Made by a program: the position numbers and the translations under genes
In this document: piece by piece, positions 31,387-39,974 of the stretch
How positions within the stretch are numbered: the first letter of the stretch is position 1
Layout of the letters: each line of letters begins with the position of its first letter
Notes under the pieces: generated by a model
Told to the model about the DNA's origin: nothing
Seen by the model: the letters and a program-made list of their open reading frames with translations, nothing else
Database searches by the model: none
DNA from: an uncultured Rhizobiaceae group bacterium
GTDB lineage: Bacteria > Pseudomonadota > Alphaproteobacteria > Rhizobiales > Rhizobiaceae
Assembly (NCBI GenBank): GCA_938044775.1
Contig: CALIOE010000025.1
Coordinates: 1 to 41,731 of the forward strand
Length of the DNA stretch: 41,731 nt
Direction of reading: 5' to 3'

Positions 31387-32511
31387 TTACTCAACATCCT
31401 CAATCTGTTTGTCTTCGCCGGAAACCTGGTGCGCCAGCGCTGCTTCCATAAACGCGTTAAGGTCGCCGTCGAGTACAGCTGCAGGATTAGTGCTCTCAAC
31501 CCCGGTCCGCAGATCCTTGACCAATTGATAAGGCTGCAGGACATAAGACCGTATCTGGTGTCCCCAGCCGATGTCGGTTTTGCTGTCATGGGCAGCCTGA
31601 GTTGCTTCTTCGCGCTTTTTCATCTCCATATCATAAAGCCGCGCACGAAGAGCCTTCATAGCATTGGCGCGGTTCTGATGCTGGGATTTCTCTGAGGAAG
31701 TGACCACAATGCCTGTCGGGATGTGGGTAATGCGGACTGCCGAATCCGTCGTGTTGACGTGCTGGCCGCCAGCCCCCGAAGAACGGTAGGTATCGACGCG
31801 GATCTCACTGTCGGGAATGTTGATCTCGATGTTGTCGTCGATCACCGGGTATATCCAGACTGAGGAGAACGAGGTATGGCGCCGTGCATTTGAGTCATAG
31901 GGCGAAATGCGAACCAATCGGTGGACGCCGGATTCGGTCTTCAACCAGCCATAGGCATTGTGTCCCTTGACCAGCACAGTGGCCGATTTGATCCCAGCTT
32001 CATCACCCGCTGTGGTCGCCTGAATTTCTACCTTGTAGCCGTTCTGCTCTGCCCAGCGGACATACATGCGCAGCAGCATGTTAGCCCAGTCATTTGACTC
32101 GGTGCCACCGGCGCCGGCATGGACTTCGAAATAGGTATCATTAGCGTCGGCTTCACCGGACAGGAGCGTCTCCACCTGCCGTTTGCCGAGTTCGCCGTGG
32201 AGCTTGCGAAGGCTGTCCTCGGCCTCCTGCAACACCGCCGCATCCTCTTCCATCTCGGCAAGTTCGATCAGGTCGATCGCGTCGCCCATGTCGCCCTCGA
32301 GACTGTCGATCGCGTTGATACTCGACTCCAGCAGCTGACGCTCCTTCATCAATGCCTGCGCCTTGCCGGCGTCATTCCACAGATCAGGGTCCTCGGCTGC
32401 ATCATTCAACTCGGCCAATCGTATTTTCGCCGGTTCCCAGTCCAGATGCCGCCGCAGCAGGCTGATAGCCTGCTTAATCTCATCTGCAAGGTTCTGCATT
32501 TCGGCGCGCAT
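31387..32511 (-). CDS. prfB: Peptide chain release factor 2
   Basis: 374 residues from the ATG at 32511 (MRAEMQNLADEIKQ), the usual alphaproteobacterial N-terminus; the frame is open further upstream inside recJ. Catalytic GGQ in SSGAGGQHVNTTDSAVR and the stop-codon recognition segment RISPYDSNARRHTSF (SPY in place of E. coli SPF). It releases peptides at UGA and UAA. The codons around LLRRHLDWE read CAT CTG GAC TGG in one frame, so the in-frame UGA of the programmed +1 frameshift found in many bacteria is absent. It follows recJ by 70 bases. Confidence 0.97.
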   Translation of the reverse strand: MRAEMQNLADEIKQAISLLRRHLDWEPAKIRLAELNDAAEDPDLWNDAGKAQALMKERQLLESSINAIDSLEGDMGDAIDLIELAEMEEDAAVLQEAEDSLRKLHGELGKRQVETLLSGEADANDTYFEVHAGAGGTESNDWANMLLRMYVRWAEQNGYKVEIQATTAGDEAGIKSATVLVKGHNAYGWLKTESGVHRLVRISPYDSNARRHTSFSSVWIYPVIDDNIEINIPDSEIRVDTYRSSGAGGQHVNTTDSAVRITHIPTGIVVTSSEKSQHQNRANAMKALRARLYDMEMKKREEATQAAHDSKTDIGWGHQIRSYVLQPYQLVKDLRTGVESTNPAAVLDGDLNAFMEAALAHQVSGEDKQIEDVE

Positions 32512-32581
32512 GAACGTATCCGGTTCTGAAAAGGAATTGGTGCAGGAATAGGTGTGCTCGACGGGGCTGTAAAGGGCCGCT

Positions 32582-34387
32582 CTATAGGCGACTTGGAACC
32601 ACAGCGGCATCCAACAGACGCAACTGAACCCGCTTGCTGCCACGATAGAAATCGCTGCTCAGTGTTCCGGCGAAATGCATGGTCTCGCCGCGACCGTTTA
32701 ACAGCGCTTTTCCCAGAGGGTCATCTGCAATCCGAAACGCTATCCCACGCAATTCTGCCCCGTCTGAAGAACCAATCGCAAACCGGACGTGGTTTGCACC
32801 AACGACGTCAGCAAAGCGCACCACATGGTGGGGAAACGCAAATACCGGTTGTGGATGGCTCGCGCCGAAGGGACCGGCTTGCTCAAGCGCATCAATAAAC
32901 TCGACCGTGGCACCACGAGCGCTCAACGCCGAATCGATTTTCAACTCGCGGACACTCCGCTGTTGACCAACTTCTTTAGCCAGATGCTCCTCCAGAAAAG
33001 AGCGGAAAGCGCCCAGTTTCTCGCGTTGAATTGTCAGACCGGCAGCCATTGCATGCCCTCCGCCTTTTTCCAGCAGGCCGAGTTCCACTGCGGCACGAAC
33101 GGCAGCACCGAGATCAACCCCGGCTATAGAACGCCCCGATCCGGCACCGATGCCGCGATCATCAAATGAAATGGCGAAGGCCGGTCGACGGAATTTGTCC
33201 TTCAAACGCGAGGCCAGCAGGCCCACCACTCCGGCATGCCAGGTTTCACTTTCGGTCACCAGAACAGAGGGCCCCTCACCGAGTCCAATCTCGGCCTCCG
33301 CCTCGTCAATCGCCTGTTTCAGCATGACCTTTTCCATCTCCTGACGCTCACTGTTGAGCTTGTCGAGATTTGTGGCGATTTCCTCCGCCTCCACCGGGTC
33401 ATCTGTCGTCAGCAAGCGAGCGCCCAGAGCTGCGTCTCCAATGCGGCCCCCGGCATTTATGCGCGGGCCGAGCAGAAAGCCCAGATGCCAGGGAGCGGCG
33501 GGCCCATCCTGACGAGCTGCCCGAGCCAGTGCCACCAGTCCCGCGTTTCGCTGGCGGTGCATGATATCAAGCCCGCGCATAACAAATGCACGGTTCAAGC
33601 CCTTCAACGGCACAACGTCGCAGACCGTCCCCAGGGCGACGAGGTCAAGCCATTGCATCAGATCGGGTGCCTGCCGGTTGCCCCCATACCAGCCGCGCTG
33701 ACGCAAAGTCCGATTCAAAGCGACCAATGTCAGAAAAACTACCCCGGCGGCACACAGATGTCCCTGCCCCGACATGTCGTCGTGCCGGTTGGGATTCACC
33801 AGCGCGGCTGTGTCGGGCAACGTTTCTGCGACCTGATGATGATCGAGAACCACCACCTCAGCACCCAGCCGCGCCGCTTCAGCCACAGATTCATGACTGG
33901 TGGATCCACAATCCACCGTGACGATCAGCGTCGCACCGCGCTCAACCAGTTCGCGTATTGCCGGAATGTTGGGACCATAGCCCTCGAAAATGCGATCGGG
34001 GATGTAGATTTCAGTGTCCATGCCGCAACCGGCGAGAAACCTGAAAAGCAGCGCTGAAGAGGTGGCGCCGTCAACATCGTAGTCGCCAAATATGGCCACT
34101 CGCTCGCCGCGCTTCACGGCATCAGCAAGACGTTCCGCAGCTGCGTCCATGTCGGTCAGGGCGGACGGGTCAGGCATCAGGTCACGCAACGTGGGATTCA
34201 GAAAGGCGACGGCATTTTCTACCTGAACATCGCGTCCGGCCAAAACCCGCGCCACTCGATCGTCGATGCTGAAGCGTTCGGCCATGGTCTCAGCCTCCCG
34301 CCGTGCAAGCGGCGTCAGCCGCTCTTTCCAGCGCTGACCGGTGACAGACTCTTCGACTTCCAAAAAGGGGCGTTCAGATTGATCCAT
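32582..34387 (-). CDS. recJ: Single-stranded-DNA-specific exonuclease RecJ
   Basis: 601 residues from the ATG at 34387, which overlaps the end of ctaA by 14 bases; earlier in-frame starts lie deeper inside ctaA. DHH phosphoesterase motifs are present: AIFGDYDVDGATSS, IVTVDCGS, VVLDHHQV, and GPRINAGGRIGDA, plus the DHHA1 GGGHAMAAG motif. It degrades single-stranded DNA 5' to 3' in recombination and mismatch repair. Between ctaA and prfB. Confidence 0.96.
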   Translation of the reverse strand: MDQSERPFLEVEESVTGQRWKERLTPLARREAETMAERFSIDDRVARVLAGRDVQVENAVAFLNPTLRDLMPDPSALTDMDAAAERLADAVKRGERVAIFGDYDVDGATSSALLFRFLAGCGMDTEIYIPDRIFEGYGPNIPAIRELVERGATLIVTVDCGSTSHESVAEAARLGAEVVVLDHHQVAETLPDTAALVNPNRHDDMSGQGHLCAAGVVFLTLVALNRTLRQRGWYGGNRQAPDLMQWLDLVALGTVCDVVPLKGLNRAFVMRGLDIMHRQRNAGLVALARAARQDGPAAPWHLGFLLGPRINAGGRIGDAALGARLLTTDDPVEAEEIATNLDKLNSERQEMEKVMLKQAIDEAEAEIGLGEGPSVLVTESETWHAGVVGLLASRLKDKFRRPAFAISFDDRGIGAGSGRSIAGVDLGAAVRAAVELGLLEKGGGHAMAAGLTIQREKLGAFRSFLEEHLAKEVGQQRSVRELKIDSALSARGATVEFIDALEQAGPFGASHPQPVFAFPHHVVRFADVVGANHVRFAIGSSDGAELRGIAFRIADDPLGKALLNGRGETMHFAGTLSSDFYRGSKRVQLRLLDAAVVPSRL

Positions 34388-35471
34388 AAACCGGGTGTAC
34401 GGGCGTGATGCCGTCATGGGAAGAGCCATGATCGCGCGGGGCAAGGCCTCGCCAGTGCGCTGTTGCGAAACCAAGCAGGATAACGGCCCCGAGCTGGTGC
34501 GCCAATGCCCAGCCCATAGGCACCTGCATAACCAGAGTCAAAATACCCAAAAGCGCCTGAACTGAAACCAACGCAAAGATCATCCAGCCTCGGCGGGCAT
34601 GGTGTGAGTGCGGGCGAGCTCTTTGCAGCGAAATGGCGTGGTACAATACAAGCGCCCAAAGAATGTAGGCAGTCAGCCGGTGTACAAACTGCACAGTCGT
34701 CGCGTTGTCGAAGAAGTTTTTCCAAGCCGGTTGTATGGCCAGCAGACCTTCGGGCACAAACGCGCCATTCATCAGCGGCCAGCTGTTGAAGGCCATACCG
34801 GCATCGAGCCCCGCCACGAGGCCGCCCATGAAAGTCTGTGCCAGAATGAGCAGAACGAGAAACCCTGCCGGTCCTTTGAATTCTGGCGCGCTGTCCGGGC
34901 TATGGGGCGCAATCGAGCGCGCCAGCCAGATCGTGAATGTGAATATGACACAGGCCATGGTGAGATGAACAGCCAATCGAATCTGGCTCACATCAACGCG
35001 GTCAACCAACCCAGACTTGACCATCCACCAGCCTATGAAGCCCTGCAGGCCGCCCATGGCCAGCAGCAGCAGCAGTGCAGGCTTCAGCCAGTCGACAAGA
35101 CGCCCTTTGATCCAAAAATACAGCAGCGGGATGGCAACAACAAATCCAATGAGACGGGCTAGAAATCTGTGTCCCCATTCCCACCAAAAAATCAACTTGA
35201 ACTGATCCATTGTCATGCCCTTGTTGATCGTCTGGTATTCCGTCGTTGTGCGATATTTCGCCAGCTCGGCCTCCCACTGGCCAATACTCAGGGGAGGAAT
35301 GATACCGCGAACGGGTGCCCACTCGGTGATCGAAAGGCCCGAGTCGGTCAAGCGCGTAGCTCCTCCGACCAGCACAATGGCCGCTACCAGAAAGGCCACA
35401 AAATACAGCCACCACCGCACGACACGAAGCTCACGAACCGGATCGTATAAAGGCTTGTTGATCAATGACAT
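34374..35471 (-). CDS. ctaA: Haem A synthase (Cox15/CtaA)
   Basis: 365 residues with eight membrane segments in two four-helix halves. Conserved His-containing segments: LTDSGLSITEWAPVRG, WEWGHRFLARLIG, LAVHLTMACVIF, FVHRLTAYILW and LAHQLGAVILL. The long loop with KYRTTTEYQTINKGMTMDQF marks the mitochondrial/alphaproteobacterial Cox15 type. It oxidises haem O to haem A for cytochrome c oxidase. Start ATG at 35471. Confidence 0.96.
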   Translation of the reverse strand: MSLINKPLYDPVRELRVVRWWLYFVAFLVAAIVLVGGATRLTDSGLSITEWAPVRGIIPPLSIGQWEAELAKYRTTTEYQTINKGMTMDQFKLIFWWEWGHRFLARLIGFVVAIPLLYFWIKGRLVDWLKPALLLLLAMGGLQGFIGWWMVKSGLVDRVDVSQIRLAVHLTMACVIFTFTIWLARSIAPHSPDSAPEFKGPAGFLVLLILAQTFMGGLVAGLDAGMAFNSWPLMNGAFVPEGLLAIQPAWKNFFDNATTVQFVHRLTAYILWALVLYHAISLQRARPHSHHARRGWMIFALVSVQALLGILTLVMQVPMGWALAHQLGAVILLGFATAHWRGLAPRDHGSSHDGITPVHPVYGSI

Positions 35472-35665
35472 AGGGCCGGTTTAGAGGTTGAAGTTGCGTT
35501 GATGCTTCACAGCTCTATCTGCGGCAAACGGGCATTCATGTAAAGGTGGCATTGCCGCGCGACAGACCGGGAAAGAATGTGGCAAGCGGTCGCGGCCTGT
35601 GTTGTGTGGCCTTTTGCGCGAGACCGTTCTAAACAGCGTCGGGCAACCAACACGAACCTGATATC

Positions 35666-35899
35666 ATGCGCACCACACTCCCCATCCGGGCCCGAAAATT
35701 CATTGGCACGATTTTCATCATCGTCCTGGTCCTGGTTTATGCCGTTGTGGCCGTCGCCGTCGCCAGCGCGACACTGGCCGAAGCCCCCTGGTACGCCCAT
35801 GCACTCTACTTCATGTTCAGCGGCGTCTTATGGGTCGTTCCTGCGATGGTCATCATCAAGTGGATGTCGACAGAGAATCCACCTGGTGCCGGACGCTAG
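35666..35899 (+). CDS. DUF2842 family small membrane protein
   Basis: 77 residues with two membrane segments (RKFIGTIFIIVLVLVYAVVA and YFMFSGVLWVVPAMVIIKWM) separated by the typical LAEAPWYAHALYF loop. DUF2842 is a family seen mainly in alphaproteobacteria, often beside respiratory genes such as ctaA. Function unknown. It overlaps the convergent deacetylase gene by four bases. Start ATG at 35666 has no strong ribosome site. Confidence 0.85.
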   Translation: MRTTLPIRARKFIGTIFIIVLVLVYAVVAVAVASATLAEAPWYAHALYFMFSGVLWVVPAMVIIKWMSTENPPGAGR

Positions 35900-36945
35900 G
35901 CAACATCCAAACGACGCATGCGTGACCTCAGTCGTGTGGGCAATCCCGAAGTGAGTGGCGCAAAGTAGCGCTTCTCCTGGTACAGCCCATTGGCCGAAAT
36001 ACGGGGCAGACCCGTCAGGTAGTTTGCGTGTTCAGCAAACACCATGCCGGGGCGTGTTGTCACAGCTGTTTTGAACCCGGCTTTCCGGGCGAGATCAAAT
36101 TCTCTTGGACCGGCGGCCTGGTGGTACCCATAGGGATACGCAAAGTGGTCTGGTTTGCGACCCAGTTTGGCGGCAAGAACATCGGCGCCGTTGACCATTT
36201 CGCTGCTGGCATCATCCTCCGTGAGCCGTGCCAGCGCAGGATGATCGACGGTATGAGCACCGATTGTGCACAACGGATCTGCCGCCAGCTGCCTGATCTC
36301 GTCCCAGGTCATCAGTTGCCTCTCACGGTGGGCTTCGAGGTCAACCTCATATTGCGAGCACAGGGTGTTGACGAAAGATCGTTGAAGGTTCTCCGGTAGC
36401 TCCTCGGTCAGATAGTCCATCAGCTTCACAAAGCTCGATTGCTTCGCGGCAAGGTTTGAACAATCCAGTTCCACCTCTTGTCCTGACATGTCGAACACCA
36501 ATGAAGTGTTCTCGCGAACGAGCGCTTCGATCCCCTCCCACCAGACATTGGCTGTTCCTTCTATCATCCCGCTCGCGATATACATGGCATAGGGCACACG
36601 TTGCTCACGCAACAGCGGAATGGCATGTTCCAGATTGTCTCTGTAGCCATCGTCAAATGTAATCGCGGCAAAGCGATTTTTTCTTTCCGGGGACTGGATG
36701 CGTGCGCGGACTTCGTCCATGCAGACCAGCTCAAAGCCCCGCTGCCTGAGCACCCTGATTATCTCGCTCAGGAACTCTGGATCCACCGCCAGATGGGCGT
36801 TCGGGGAAAATGCCTGAGGCAGGCGCGGATGTACGTGATGAAAAGTCAGCAAAACACCGAGCTCGGCATCAAGCTGCTGATAGAGGCGATCCAGCCCTGA
36901 ATAATTCAATCCGGCCAGAATTTTTCGGGTGGTAGTCGTTTTCAT
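35896..36945 (-). CDS. Polysaccharide deacetylase (NodB/CE4 family)
   Basis: 349 residues from the ATG at 36945 (MKTTTTRKILAG); a TTG at 36960 would add five residues. NodB motifs: TFHHV, catalytic-site FAAITFDDGYRDN (Asp-Asp), metal His pair in IGAHTVDHPALARL, and YPYGYHQ. No signal peptide, so it may act on a lipid-linked intermediate at the inner face, or export is by another route. It probably removes acetyl groups from N-acetyl-sugars of the polysaccharide made by the following genes. Confidence 0.88.
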   Translation of the reverse strand: MKTTTTRKILAGLNYSGLDRLYQQLDAELGVLLTFHHVHPRLPQAFSPNAHLAVDPEFLSEIIRVLRQRGFELVCMDEVRARIQSPERKNRFAAITFDDGYRDNLEHAIPLLREQRVPYAMYIASGMIEGTANVWWEGIEALVRENTSLVFDMSGQEVELDCSNLAAKQSSFVKLMDYLTEELPENLQRSFVNTLCSQYEVDLEAHRERQLMTWDEIRQLAADPLCTIGAHTVDHPALARLTEDDASSEMVNGADVLAAKLGRKPDHFAYPYGYHQAAGPREFDLARKAGFKTAVTTRPGMVFAEHANYLTGLPRISANGLYQEKRYFAPLTSGLPTRLRSRMRRLDVA

Positions 36946-37016
36946 GCCTAAGCCAGCCAACTTTTGCGACAGAGCCAGGTTAGGAAAAAGGTATTGAGAA
37001 TTTATTCACGCAGAAG

Positions 37017-39155
37017 TTACGATGAAGCCGATACCAGACCCGCCATTTCGCGCTCTTCCTGATCCACGCGAACGATAAGCGGTTCCCGGTATCCCGCACG
37101 CACAACCATGTCATTGGCAAGCTGCACTTCCGACCCTTCCGGGTTCACAGCATTGATGACATTGACCGTCGACATGTCAGAAATTTTTGAAAGCCCCGCA
37201 ATGTCTGTCGCACCGCAGTCAACCACCAGATAGTCGTAAGCCTGCTCGAGCGCATCCAGAACACTCTCCAGGCGTTGCGCACTTCCGACAGCCAGCTCAT
37301 TCGGCGCGAGCCCGACCGGCATAACATGTGCGGCTGACAACCGGTCGCGGTGGATGGCATCGCTGTAGGACACCGTTCCCGCCAGCAGATCACGGACACC
37401 GGCAGCGGTTTCTGTATCCAGCATGGCGTTTGTCACTCCCGAACCGGTAACATTCATGTCGATTACCAGTACACTTGGTCCCTGAGCAGCAATGGTGCGG
37501 GCAATCACAATTGTTCCCTCGGCATTGCCATCACCTTCAGGCGAGAGCACCGCAATACGGGCTCTGCCTAACATTGCAATTGAGGAAGCGGCGATGCTTG
37601 CTGCGTGAACATTGTGCGCTTCGACAGATTCGGTAAGGTTCACCTTGCTCGGTGCGATCGGCGGAGCGCTGACAGCCTTCAGATCGTCATCAATCACCCC
37701 CGCGCCCATTTCCGGATCGATCTTTGACCGTGGGTCCCTGTTGCCTGTCGAATAGACATCACGTGCGACTCCTCCGCTGAGGATACTGCCTGCCAGTGTA
37801 AACATGGAACCAAGCAGAAAACTGCCGAAGAACGCTCCTGCCAGCGTCGGCAGCTTCCTCGGGAAATACGCCTTTGAAGACACTTGCGCACGCGAGAAGA
37901 TGAAGGCATCTGCGGGCAGGAATTCACGGTCTTGTCGAGCGCGCGCTTCTTGAAAACGAACCTCGTAGGATTCAAGCAGGGACCGTTGTGCACTGGCTGC
38001 CCGCTCCAGAGCCCGCAGGTCGACTTGATCCCGATCAACTCGCCCGGCTTCCGCTTTGAGGGAATTGCGACGTTGGATGAGGTCCTTCTCTCGTGCCTTG
38101 GCGACGCGCAAATCCGCCTTGATGCTGGCGAGTATTTTGCCCGCTTCGCGGTTGATCTGAGCCGTCAGAGTCGAAATTTGTGATCGCAGACGTTGGATCT
38201 GAGGATGCCCCGAAAGCAGTGTGGTTGAACGGTCGGCCAGGTCAGCGTTCAGCGTCACCTGGCGTTCACGCAGTCGCTGAATCAGGGGAGATCTCAAGAC
38301 ACTACTGGCAGTATCCAGCGCGCCGCTACTCAATGCACGCTCAACTGCAGCAGCCTCTGCTTCACTTCGCGAAACCTGTCCTCGCACGCGACCCAGCTCC
38401 GTGGAGAGTTCGGAAAGCTCCTGCGTCGCCAAGCTGGCGTTATCCCTGCCCTGCAGCAGGTCTGAAGAGCTGCGGAAGTCGGCTACCCTGGCTTCGGCCT
38501 CGACAAGTTTTTTGCGCAAAGCCACAAGCTCCGGTTCAAGCTTTTGCAGCTCGGCTGGTCCGGCGCCCCGCTTCAGCTCTTCCTGAAGCCGAACGTATTC
38601 GTCTGCAATCATGTTTGGAATCTGCGCTGCCAATTGCGGGTTCTTTGACCAGAATTGCACCACTACCACGCGGGCACGCTCGGCCTGATACACGCGCAGC
38701 TTCTCGTAGTAGCGTTCCAGCACACGATCCTCGGCGGTTACAGCAGACGTATCGTCGCTCAATCCAAGGATCGAAAGCGTGTTGGCGAGAAGCGAGCTGT
38801 CTCTGGCATAGTCAAACTCGGCGCTGTCTTTGAGATTGAGCTTCTCAATGACAGCTCTGGCAATTGTCCTCGACTGCAGCAATTGAACCTGACTGGCGAT
38901 GCCTTGCTCGTCGAGTGGCATTGCAGCACGTCCTGGATTCGCGGCGGCGGGAGCTGTCAGAACCGCATCAACCGGCCGAATAAGAATACTGGCTTCCGAC
39001 CGATAGCGCGGCGAAATGACCTGCAACAGCACAAACACAATCGCGGTCACAATCAGACTTCCGATCAACAACGTAAATTTCCGCTGCCACAGACTGGCAA
39101 AAATGCCGCCCAGATCAACGTCAACGTCCCGACTGAGCTCGTGTTCAGAGGCCAT
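37017..39155 (-). CDS. ExoP/Wzc-like chain-length and export protein with degenerate kinase domain
   Basis: 712 residues. Wzz domain at the N-terminus (membrane helix LLIGSLIVTAIVFVLLQV), a long coiled-coil periplasmic part at about 170-420, second membrane helix LAGAFFGSFLLGSMFTLAGS, then a cytoplasmic Rossmann-like domain from about residue 535. That domain keeps strands VLVIDMNVTGSG and YDYLVVDCG, but the Walker A position reads SPEGDGNAEGTIVIART with no GKS/T, and the C-terminus (LVSASS) lacks a tyrosine cluster. It should set chain length or gate export without BY-kinase activity. Divergent from the wza-like gene. Confidence 0.88.
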   Translation of the reverse strand: MASEHELSRDVDVDLGGIFASLWQRKFTLLIGSLIVTAIVFVLLQVISPRYRSEASILIRPVDAVLTAPAAANPGRAAMPLDEQGIASQVQLLQSRTIARAVIEKLNLKDSAEFDYARDSSLLANTLSILGLSDDTSAVTAEDRVLERYYEKLRVYQAERARVVVVQFWSKNPQLAAQIPNMIADEYVRLQEELKRGAGPAELQKLEPELVALRKKLVEAEARVADFRSSSDLLQGRDNASLATQELSELSTELGRVRGQVSRSEAEAAAVERALSSGALDTASSVLRSPLIQRLRERQVTLNADLADRSTTLLSGHPQIQRLRSQISTLTAQINREAGKILASIKADLRVAKAREKDLIQRRNSLKAEAGRVDRDQVDLRALERAASAQRSLLESYEVRFQEARARQDREFLPADAFIFSRAQVSSKAYFPRKLPTLAGAFFGSFLLGSMFTLAGSILSGGVARDVYSTGNRDPRSKIDPEMGAGVIDDDLKAVSAPPIAPSKVNLTESVEAHNVHAASIAASSIAMLGRARIAVLSPEGDGNAEGTIVIARTIAAQGPSVLVIDMNVTGSGVTNAMLDTETAAGVRDLLAGTVSYSDAIHRDRLSAAHVMPVGLAPNELAVGSAQRLESVLDALEQAYDYLVVDCGATDIAGLSKISDMSTVNVINAVNPEGSEVQLANDMVVRAGYREPLIVRVDQEEREMAGLVSASS

Positions 39156-39401
39156 TCACTTTGCGCACCTTACTCGCACCATATCGCGCGTGATATTCGC
39201 TCTTTATGGTAACTAAGGCGTTAAATTTCGCAGCTTCAGCGCTTGCTGGACCGTGAAAATGCGGCCACCGATCAATTTACGTCAAATTAACCACGTTCCG
39301 TGTTTACTCGCAGTCCATAACGGGCGTGCACCGTGATGCGCGCAAAAGTATCGGATGGATTGGGGAAACCCAAAAAGCCGGAGTTGAGTAGAGGGTCAAA
39401 A

Positions 39402-39974
39402 ATGAACCGCCGTTCATTTCTTTCGTCATGCCTGTCGGGGACGGTTGCCGTTGCCCTGGCTGGTTGTGCATCTGCGTATCAGCCGGCACCACCTGCCTTT
39501 CACAAGGTCCTTCAACAGCCTTACAGACTTGATGCCGGCGATCGCCTTCGGGTCACAGTGTTTGAGCAGACCGACCTGACCAACACTTATACTGTCGACA
39601 AGTCGGGTTATATTGCGTTTCCGTTGGTAGGATCTGTCGCGGCACGCGGCAGCACGGCCAAGCAGATTGAGGCGAGCATTGCGAGCAAGCTCGCGAACGG
39701 CTTCATCCGCACCCCGGATGTTTCGGTAGAGATCGACCGCTACAGGCCTTTCTTCATCATGGGTGAAGTGGGAGCAGCAGGACAATACACCTACGCGCCG
39801 GGCATGACCGTTCAAAACGCAATTGCTGTCGCCGGTGGGTTTTCCGCAAGAGCCTTTCAGGGCGATGTCGATATTACACGCCATGTCAATGGCAAGGTCC
39901 TGACGGGACGCGTGCCCATCACGGATCCGATCTTGCCCGGCGACACGATCTTTCTTCGAGAACGGTTACTCTAA
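39402..39974 (+). CDS. Outer-membrane polysaccharide export lipoprotein (Wza family) with Tat-type signal
   Basis: 190 residues from the ATG at 39402 (GAGGG six bases upstream). The N-terminus has R3-R4-S5-F6-L7, a twin-arginine motif, a hydrophobic stretch and a lipobox L19-A-G-C22. The Poly_export domain begins YRLDAGDRLRVTVFEQ; a SLBB domain with FIMGEVGAAGQYTYAPGMTV follows. Shorter than E. coli Wza (about 380), like the single-SLBB types of Rhizobiales such as ExoF-like proteins. Partner of the ExoP-like protein encoded divergently. Confidence 0.88.
   Translation: MNRRSFLSSCLSGTVAVALAGCASAYQPAPPAFHKVLQQPYRLDAGDRLRVTVFEQTDLTNTYTVDKSGYIAFPLVGSVAARGSTAKQIEASIASKLANGFIRTPDVSVEIDRYRPFFIMGEVGAAGQYTYAPGMTVQNAIAVAGGFSARAFQGDVDITRHVNGKVLTGRVPITDPILPGDTIFLRERLL

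Noticed and set aside
32512-32643. 44-codon upstream extension of prfB
   Set aside because: Overlaps the recJ 3' end and does not resemble release factor N-termini; the ATG at 32511 matches the family.
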